Below, one piece after another: positions 52,836 to 57,913 of a stretch of 57,913 bases of DNA. Numbering within the stretch: position 1 is the first letter of the stretch; every line of letters starts with the position of its first letter. The stretch lies in the NCBI GenBank assembly GCA_031272075.1, contig JAISUK010000005.1, positions 1-57,913 of the forward strand, read 5' to 3'. The notes under the pieces are model-generated. The model was given only the letters and a program-made list of their open reading frames with translations, was not told the DNA's origin and did not search any database. The translations under genes were made by a program, and so were the position numbers. The DNA is from Dysgonamonadaceae bacterium. GTDB taxonomy: Bacteria > Bacteroidota > Bacteroidia > Bacteroidales > Azobacteroidaceae.

Positions 52836-54149
52836 TTATAAACGGGCGTCGGTAAATTTTCTATCGATAAACGATTTGGTATCGAAAATGATGGTTCCTG
52901 CGAGTTTGTATTTTTCAAAATCTATAGACAGGAAATGCGAATGTGCGACCGCAATGACCATGGCATCGTAACGACAGTCGTCGGGAATCTCCGCCATCAG
53001 ACGGATGCCGTAATCTTTCATCACCTCCTCCGGGTTTGCCAACGGGTCGAAGACATCCGGCGCGATACCGAAAGAGCAGAGTTCGTTGTAGATATCAATG
53101 ATTCTGGTGTTGCGGATGTCCGGACAATTATCCTTGAAAGTAAATCCCAGAATTAGCACGCGCGCACTCTTGATTTTCAGGTCTTTCGCCACCATCAGTT
53201 TGATGATTTTGTTGGCGATGAACACCCCCATGCTGTCATTCACATTCCGGCCTGAAAGGATCACCTGCGGATGATAGCCGAGGATTTGGGCTTTGTACAT
53301 CAGGTAATAGGGATCTACACCGATACAATGCCCACCGACCAGTCCGGGCTTGAATTTCAGGAAATTCCATTTGGTAGCGGCGGCATCCAGCACATCAGAC
53401 GTGTCGATGTGCATCCGTTCAAAGATGAGCGCCAGTTCGTTCACAAAAGAGATATTCAGGTCGCGCTGGGCGTTTTCGATGGCTTTGGCAGCCTCCGCCA
53501 CCTTGATGGAAGGGGCAGAGTAGGTGCCGGCATCGATGATGGAAGCGTACAGCCGGTTGATGCGCGCTGCAGCTTCGGGGGTGGACCCGGAGGTGACTTT
53601 CCGGATCGTTGTCAGCGTATGGATTTTGTCGCCGGGATTGATGCGTTCGGGCGAATAGCCGCAAAAGAAATCTTTATTGAGACGCATCCCGGAGGCCTGC
53701 TCCAGCACAGGGACGCAGTCTTCTTCCGTGCATCCCGGATACACTGTCGATTCATAAATCACGGTATCCCCTCGTTTCAAGTAGGCGCCGACGGTCTTGC
53801 TGGCATCGATCAGACAGGAGAGGTCGGGAGACTTGCTTTTCGTGATGGGTGTTGGGACGGTCACGATAAAAATAGTACTCAAACGCAGCAACGACGCATC
53901 GTTGGTGGGGAAAAGTCCGCAGGACTGGTAGCCCGGACGAATCACCGCTTTCAGGTCTGCTTCGGCAACTTCACGCGTATGATCGCGGCAGGATTTCAAT
54001 TCCTTGATGCGGTCGACATTCGTGTCGAACCCGACCACCGGATATTTTTTTGCGAAGGCTACCGCCAGCGGCAGTCCTACATATCCGAGGCCAATCACGG
54101 CGATCGAGGGGGTGTCGTCGGGGGTGTTATTGTTCACTTTCGGAAGCAT
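52836..54149 (-). CDS. UDP-N-acetylhexosamine 6-dehydrogenase (WbpO/TviB-like)
   Basis: A 437-residue NAD-dependent dehydrogenase oxidising the C6 of a UDP-sugar to a uronic acid. The Rossmann motif SIAVIGLGYVGLPLAVAFAK (about 15-34) is followed by VVGFDTNVDRIKELKSCRDH. The catalytic Cys lies in GLVGGHCIGVDPYYL (about 262-276), with the Lys of KVAEAAKAIENAQRDLNISF and the C-terminal LGFTFKDNCPDIRNT. The pattern is closest to WbpO/TviB (UDP-GalNAc/GlcNAc) rather than UDP-glucose dehydrogenase, so an acidic N-acetyl sugar is expected in the polysaccharide. Its start region overlaps the stop of the methyltransferase by 23 bases. Confidence 0.93.
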   Translation of the reverse strand: MLPKVNNNTPDDTPSIAVIGLGYVGLPLAVAFAKKYPVVGFDTNVDRIKELKSCRDHTREVAEADLKAVIRPGYQSCGLFPTNDASLLRLSTIFIVTVPTPITKSKSPDLSCLIDASKTVGAYLKRGDTVIYESTVYPGCTEEDCVPVLEQASGMRLNKDFFCGYSPERINPGDKIHTLTTIRKVTSGSTPEAAARINRLYASIIDAGTYSAPSIKVAEAAKAIENAQRDLNISFVNELALIFERMHIDTSDVLDAAATKWNFLKFKPGLVGGHCIGVDPYYLMYKAQILGYHPQVILSGRNVNDSMGVFIANKIIKLMVAKDLKIKSARVLILGFTFKDNCPDIRNTRIIDIYNELCSFGIAPDVFDPLANPEEVMKDYGIRLMAEIPDDCRYDAMVIAVAHSHFLSIDFEKYKLAGTIIFDTKSFIDRKFTDARL

Positions 54150-54777
54150 ATTCTACAATGATGACATCGTCTTTAATCTCAATCTTGGCATCGTTTCTGC
54201 GGGATGAGATGTAGTTAAACAGTTCTGTAAGAGAAGGATAATCCAGCTCTTGGGCTTCGAAGAGCCTGGCGTCATCGATCAGAAGCACATGCGGCTTTTC
54301 TGATTGATAGATGGCATCCAACTCTTCAAAGATCGGACATTCTTTTTTCCCTTTGGCGGTGATGCCTCCGGAATAATGACCATCGAGCCAAAACAGCGTC
54401 GGCTTATCCAACTGCGGGAGCAAAGAGTGCAGTACTTCGCCGCTGTCACCCTGCAGCACCGTGATGTGCGACTCATGCCGGAATCTTTTTTTTGCTCTCC
54501 TGTAGAGGTAGTCGCTCAATTCGATGGTAAAGATTTGCGGGAATGTCTCGCTTTGCGCACGTACCATATCACCTTTGTAGGTACCGGTTTCAACCAGGAT
54601 TTCCGAATGGTGTTTGTTTTGAAATTCTTTTATGATCAATTGTTTTACCAAATGGGGCGGCGGAACCGGCTTGCCGGCTTTCTCCCATTCAATGTACTGC
54701 TTTCGATGTCTTTTTTTTGTGCGGTAATCAATAATCGATTGAGGCACAAATCGTTTGATTATTTCTTCAAGATTCAT
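54127..54777 (-). CDS. Class I SAM-dependent methyltransferase-like protein
   Basis: A 216-residue Rossmann-fold protein. SEILVETGTYKGDMVRAQSE (about 58-77) is a motif-I-like loop; the second acidic strand FTIELSDYLYRRAKKRF and the VLQGDSGEVLHSL and LFWLDGHYSGGITAKGKKEC segments match methyltransferases often found in polysaccharide clusters. A basic N-terminus (YRTKKRHRKQY) may bind membrane or partner proteins. It could methylate a glycan or cap chain growth; this is inference. It lies 21 bases after mutS on the same strand. Confidence 0.8.
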   Translation of the reverse strand: MNLEEIIKRFVPQSIIDYRTKKRHRKQYIEWEKAGKPVPPPHLVKQLIIKEFQNKHHSEILVETGTYKGDMVRAQSETFPQIFTIELSDYLYRRAKKRFRHESHITVLQGDSGEVLHSLLPQLDKPTLFWLDGHYSGGITAKGKKECPIFEELDAIYQSEKPHVLLIDDARLFEAQELDYPSLTELFNYISSRRNDAKIEIKDDVIIVEYASESEQ

Positions 54778-54798
54778 AACAATTTTTTTTCAACAGGA

Positions 54799-57411
54799 CT
54801 ACTTCCCTTTCACGATCCGTTTGATGTCGTTCAGCTTATTTAACGCTTCTATCGGCGTTAAATTGTTTACGTCCAAATTATTTATTTCATCACGGATTTG
54901 GGAGAGTACCGGATCGTCCAGTTGGAAGAAACTGAGCTGGAAGCCTTCGCGTTCGGACGAGATCTTCTTCATCGGTCTGGCAATCCCTGTCTTACGGTTG
55001 TCGGACTCCAGTTGATGCAGTATTTCGTTGGCTCGCTTGACGATGCTTTGCGGCATACCGGCCATCTTGGCGACGTGGATGCCGAAACTGTGTTCACTAC
55101 CGCCTTTCTCCAATTTGCGGAGAAATACCACTTTGTTGTTCACTTCCTTGACCGACACATTGTAGTTTTTGATGCGTTTGAAGAATTTCTCCATCTCATT
55201 CAATTCATGGTAGTGCGTAGCAAAAAGCGTCTTGGCGTGCACTTTGGGATGTTCATGAATGTATTCCACGATTGCCCAGGCGATCGAAATCCCGTCGTAG
55301 GTAGAAGTGCCGCGACCCAATTCGTCGAACAATACCAGGCTGCGTGACGACAGGTTGTTGAGGATGTTGGCCGCTTCGTTCATTTCTACCATGAAGGTAG
55401 ATTCGCCGAAAGAAATATTGTCGCTGGCGCCGACACGGGTAAAGATTTTGTCTACAATGCCGATTTTGGCCGCTTCGGCCGGAACAAATGAGCCGATCTG
55501 CGCCATCAGGGTAATCAGCGCTGTTTGCCGCAACAGCGCTGACTTTCCCGCCATGTTCGGGCCTGTGATGATGATGATTTGCTGTTTTTGGTCGTCCAGG
55601 AAAACGTCGTTGGCGATATACGGTTCTTCGGGAGGGAGTTGCATTTCGATTACCGGATGTCGACCGGCTTTGATGTCTATTTCATTCTCGTCGTCGATGC
55701 GTGGACGGATGTAGCTATTGCGCTGCGCCGTTTTGAAGAACGAAAGCAGGCAGTCGATCCGAGCGATCAGGTTGGCGTTCGTCTGTATGGGCGCAATGTA
55801 GTTCATGATTTCCAAAACGAGGTCGTTGAAGATTTTTGTTTCCAGTGTCAGGATCTTGTCTTCGGCGCCCAGTATCTGTTCTTCGTAGACTTTCAGTTCT
55901 TCGGTGATGTAGCGTTCGGCGCTGACCAGCGTTTGTTTCCGTATCCAATTATTCGGGACCTTGTTTTTGTAGGTATTCCGCACTTCGATGAAATAGCCGA
56001 ATACATTGTTGTAGCTCACTTTCAGCGATGGGATACCTGTGATTTCACTCTCTCGTTTCTGTATCTGAAGCAAGTAGTCTTTGCCGGAGAAAATGATCTC
56101 GCGAAGCTGGTCGAGGGTCTCGTTCACCCCTTTGCGAACGACATTCCCCTTGTTGACCAATACGGGCGGATCCGGGACGATCTGCGATTCGATTTTTTCA
56201 CGGATCATGCGGCAGGGGTTCAGCTGCTCGCCGATCTGTTTCAATATCGGTTCGTCTGAATCGGCGCACATCTGCTTGATCGGTTCAATCGCAGTCAACG
56301 CCACTTTCAACTGTACAATCTCGCGTGGCGAAATCCGGCCTACAGCCACTTTGGAGATGATGCGCTCCAGGTCGCCGATCAGACTGAACTGCTGGTCGAG
56401 CAGGTCGTTCAACTCCGGATGGCGAAAGAAATAGTCGATCACCGAAAGGCGGTCTTCTATCAGTTTGGTTTCCCTGAGCGGGAAAACGATCCAACGCTTC
56501 AGCATGCGTGCACCCATGGCGGTTTTGGTGCGATCGAGGATCGAAAGCAACGATTTGCCGCCTTCGTTCATCGGCTCCAGCAATTCCAGATTGCGGATGG
56601 TGAACTTGTCTAGCCGCACATAACGGTCTTCTTCGATGCGGGAAAGTGCGGTGACATGGCCGATCTGGGTGTGTTGCGTCAGGTCCAAATAATGAAGGAT
56701 CGCCCCCGAAGCGATGATGCCATCGGTCAGGTCGTGGACGCCAAACCCTTTCAGGCTCTTGGTTTCAAACTGCTTGAGCAGCCGTCCGCGGGCGGATTCT
56801 TCGGTAAATGCCCAGTCTTCCAGCTCGAATGTCAGGAAATGATTCCCGAAAGATTCTTCAAACAGTCTGCGCGATTTGCGTTCTATCAGCACTTCTTTCG
56901 GCGCAAAACTGTTCAGTAATTTATCAATGTAGCTCACCGGGCCTTCGGCAGTCAGAAATTCCCCGGTGGAAATGTCCAGAAACGCGACACCGCAGTTGCT
57001 CTTGGCGAAATGCACGGCTCCAAGAAAATTGTTTTCTTTGTGGTTCAGTATCGTGTCGTTGATGGAAATGCCGGGGGTAACGAGTTCAGTAATGCCGCGC
57101 TTCACGAGTTTTTTCGCCAACTTGGGGTCTTCCAACTGATCGCATATCGCTACCCGTTTACCTGCGCGAACCAGTTTCGGCAGATATGTATCCAGGGCAT
57201 GGTGCGGGAATCCGGCCAATTCGACGGACTGGGCGGCTCCGTTGGCGCGCCGCGTAAGCGTGATTCCCAATATTTCGGAAGCGGCAATCGCATCATTTAA
57301 AAATGTCTCATAGAAATCGCCGACCCTGAACAATAGGATCGCATCCGGATGCTTCGTTTTGATATCGAAGTACTGCTTCATCAGCGGAGTTTCTACAACT
57401 TTTACGGCCAC
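54799..57411 (-). CDS. mutS: DNA mismatch repair protein MutS
   Basis: An 870-residue mismatch-recognition ATPase. The mismatch-binding [10 protein letters not shown] motif (with the Phe-x-Glu) is at about 24-33, and the connector and lever domains follow. Walker A is [20 protein letters not shown], and [20 protein letters not shown] is the Walker B/signature region. The start is the GTG at 57411 (translating as [18 protein letters not shown]), which matches family N-termini; an ATG at 57498 lies upstream of the promoter box and would add 29 non-homologous residues. Another possible start is the ATG 30 bases inside. Promoter at 57445-57452. The polysaccharide genes follow on the same strand. 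Confidence 0.96.
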   Translation of the reverse strand: MAVKVVETPLMKQYFDIKTKHPDAILLFRVGDFYETFLNDAIAASEILGITLTRRANGAAQSVELAGFPHHALDTYLPKLVRAGKRVAICDQLEDPKLAKKLVKRGITELVTPGISINDTILNHKENNFLGAVHFAKSNCGVAFLDISTGEFLTAEGPVSYIDKLLNSFAPKEVLIERKSRRLFEESFGNHFLTFELEDWAFTEESARGRLLKQFETKSLKGFGVHDLTDGIIASGAILHYLDLTQHTQIGHVTALSRIEEDRYVRLDKFTIRNLELLEPMNEGGKSLLSILDRTKTAMGARMLKRWIVFPLRETKLIEDRLSVIDYFFRHPELNDLLDQQFSLIGDLERIISKVAVGRISPREIVQLKVALTAIEPIKQMCADSDEPILKQIGEQLNPCRMIREKIESQIVPDPPVLVNKGNVVRKGVNETLDQLREIIFSGKDYLLQIQKRESEITGIPSLKVSYNNVFGYFIEVRNTYKNKVPNNWIRKQTLVSAERYITEELKVYEEQILGAEDKILTLETKIFNDLVLEIMNYIAPIQTNANLIARIDCLLSFFKTAQRNSYIRPRIDDENEIDIKAGRHPVIEMQLPPEEPYIANDVFLDDQKQQIIIITGPNMAGKSALLRQTALITLMAQIGSFVPAEAAKIGIVDKIFTRVGASDNISFGESTFMVEMNEAANILNNLSSRSLVLFDELGRGTSTYDGISIAWAIVEYIHEHPKVHAKTLFATHYHELNEMEKFFKRIKNYNVSVKEVNNKVVFLRKLEKGGSEHSFGIHVAKMAGMPQSIVKRANEILHQLESDNRKTGIARPMKKISSEREGFQLSFFQLDDPVLSQIRDEINNLDVNNLTPIEALNKLNDIKRIVKGK

Positions 57412-57444
57412 AGGATTTGTTTTTTCAAGTGATTTTAGAATGAA

Positions 57445-57452
57445 CAAAGGTA
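57445..57452 (-). promoter_or_regulatory. -7 promoter box of mutS
   Basis: TACCTTTG on the minus strand matches TAnnTTTG and lies 33 bases before the GTG start at 57411, inside the longer open frame. This supports the internal GTG start. Confidence 0.6.
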
Positions 57453-57503
57453 ATTTTTTTTGATGAGAAAATAAAAAATCTTCATTTTGCCGCCACAATT
57501 CAT

Positions 57504-57537
57504 AAAATCAGCCGTTTATCATTAAACGGCTGATTTT
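57504..57537. terminator. Strong intrinsic terminator, probably bidirectional
   Basis: AAAATCAGCCGTTTA (57504-57518) and TAAACGGCTGATTTT (57523-57537) are exact complements around TCAT. The A/T ends give a short U-run on either strand. It lies between the minus-strand partial secreted-protein gene and mutS, so it should end the former. The rest of the gap 57538-57656 shows nothing I can identify. Confidence 0.8.
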
Positions 57538-57656
57538 CAGATCCAATTTTTCTTGCTGTCTTACGCTGACCCTGCTTGCAGACCCTTTTTTAAAGGCATC
57601 TCGAATGACCTTTAAAATTAATTATTGATATTTAAAAAATGCTAATCGCTGCCCTA

Positions 57657-57913
57657 CTACCTCAGCTGCATCACAGCCCCGCTGCGCGTAATCGACATGT
57701 CTTTGGTGAAGAGGATCTCCACTTCGGTGCCGGCCACGCCGATGGGTTTGACGAAGAACGCCTGGAGCACTTCGATGGTGTCGGCGTCACTGGTGGTGCA
57801 TGTCTGGAAAGCGCCGTTGGAATAGACACGGTAATACGATTCCACTACGCCGCTGTTGACGGCGCAAAAGCGGTTGTAGTCGAGGCTTGAAACGAACGGA
57901 TTGCCCACCATCA
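57657..57913 (-). CDS. C-terminal part of a secreted protein, cut by the window edge
   Basis: The last about 85 residues of a protein that begins beyond the right edge. It reads MVGNPFVSSLDYNRFCAVNS, then VVESYYRVYSNGAFQTC, IEVLQAFFVKPIG and ends SGAVMQLR. The (L/M)VGNPF...LD...F...QAFFV pattern is common in the final domain of large exported Bacteroidota proteins. No T9SS sorting tail follows before the stop, so either the protein lacks one or the family uses another ending. The first Met shown is probably internal. A strong terminator follows at 57504-57537. Confidence 0.6.
   Translation of the reverse strand, partial: MVGNPFVSSLDYNRFCAVNSGVVESYYRVYSNGAFQTCTTSDADTIEVLQAFFVKPIGVAGTEVEILFTKDMSITRSGAVMQLR

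Overview
The window comes from a member of the Bacteroidota, most likely the order Bacteroidales. Evidence: a complete porPKLMN-type type IX secretion (T9SS) core operon, a very large secreted protein with a T9SS type A sorting tail, a TonB-dependent receptor, and many promoters with the Bacteroidota -7 box TAnnTTTG. Shine-Dalgarno sequences are not evident, and several families are largely confined to this phylum (DUF4294, DUF4625, ResB-CcsA fusion, GH3-like ligase). I cannot assign genus or species. I saw no tRNA, rRNA, CRISPR array, insertion sequence or phage gene.

Layout. 1-802: flavodoxin and a translationally coupled Cys-containing small protein, cut by the window edge. 875-4408: a probable zinc-acquisition operon (operator dyad, TonB receptor, two DUF4625 lipoproteins, Fur/Zur-type regulator). 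4477-5076: DUF4294 protein. 10310-5032 (minus): a tight six-gene run of GT2, GT39-like membrane glycosyltransferase, LD-carboxypeptidase, glutaminyl cyclase-like M28 lipoprotein, SufE and TrmH-type methyltransferase. 10354-11178: lipoprotein. 11241-15093: a decayed methyltransferase-like remnant, then tRNA nucleotidyltransferase overlapping a ResB-CcsA cytochrome c synthase. 15146-16759: AAA-ATPase/PD-(D/E)XK protein. 16969-21571: alanine dehydrogenase, RsmF-like methyltransferase, GH3-like ligase and a Rieske-like lipoprotein. 21585-26488: an outer membrane barrel protein and a 1306-residue T9SS cargo protein. 26662-29884: DsbD, MazG and a mini protein resembling only a T9SS tail.

29889-36129 (minus) is the T9SS core (porN, porM, porL, porK, porP), preceded by unusual tandem repeats. 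36283-38042: tandem-ACT protein and phenylacetate-CoA ligase. 38220-44932: an RND efflux operon (adaptor, pump, TolC) with mannonate dehydratase attached to its end. 45108-47387: priA. 47614-54777 (minus): a surface polysaccharide cluster with three apparent fucosyltransferases (GT11, NodZ/GT23-like, GT10), a GT2, a flippase, a UDP-sugar dehydrogenase and a methyltransferase, downstream of mutS (54799-57411). A partial secreted protein ends the window.

How the genes connect: much of the window serves the cell envelope. T9SS, its cargo, its probable pyroglutamate-forming cyclase, DsbD, and surface glycan genes all act on exported molecules. Nine exported proteins here have Gln at or next to the predicted signal peptidase I site, matching the cyclase encoded in the same window. 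The most notable sequence-level signals are a perfect 33-bp palindrome inserted exactly in frame in the TonB receptor, the Zur-like operator, the solitary T9SS-tail mini protein beside the por operon, and the fucosyltransferase trio.
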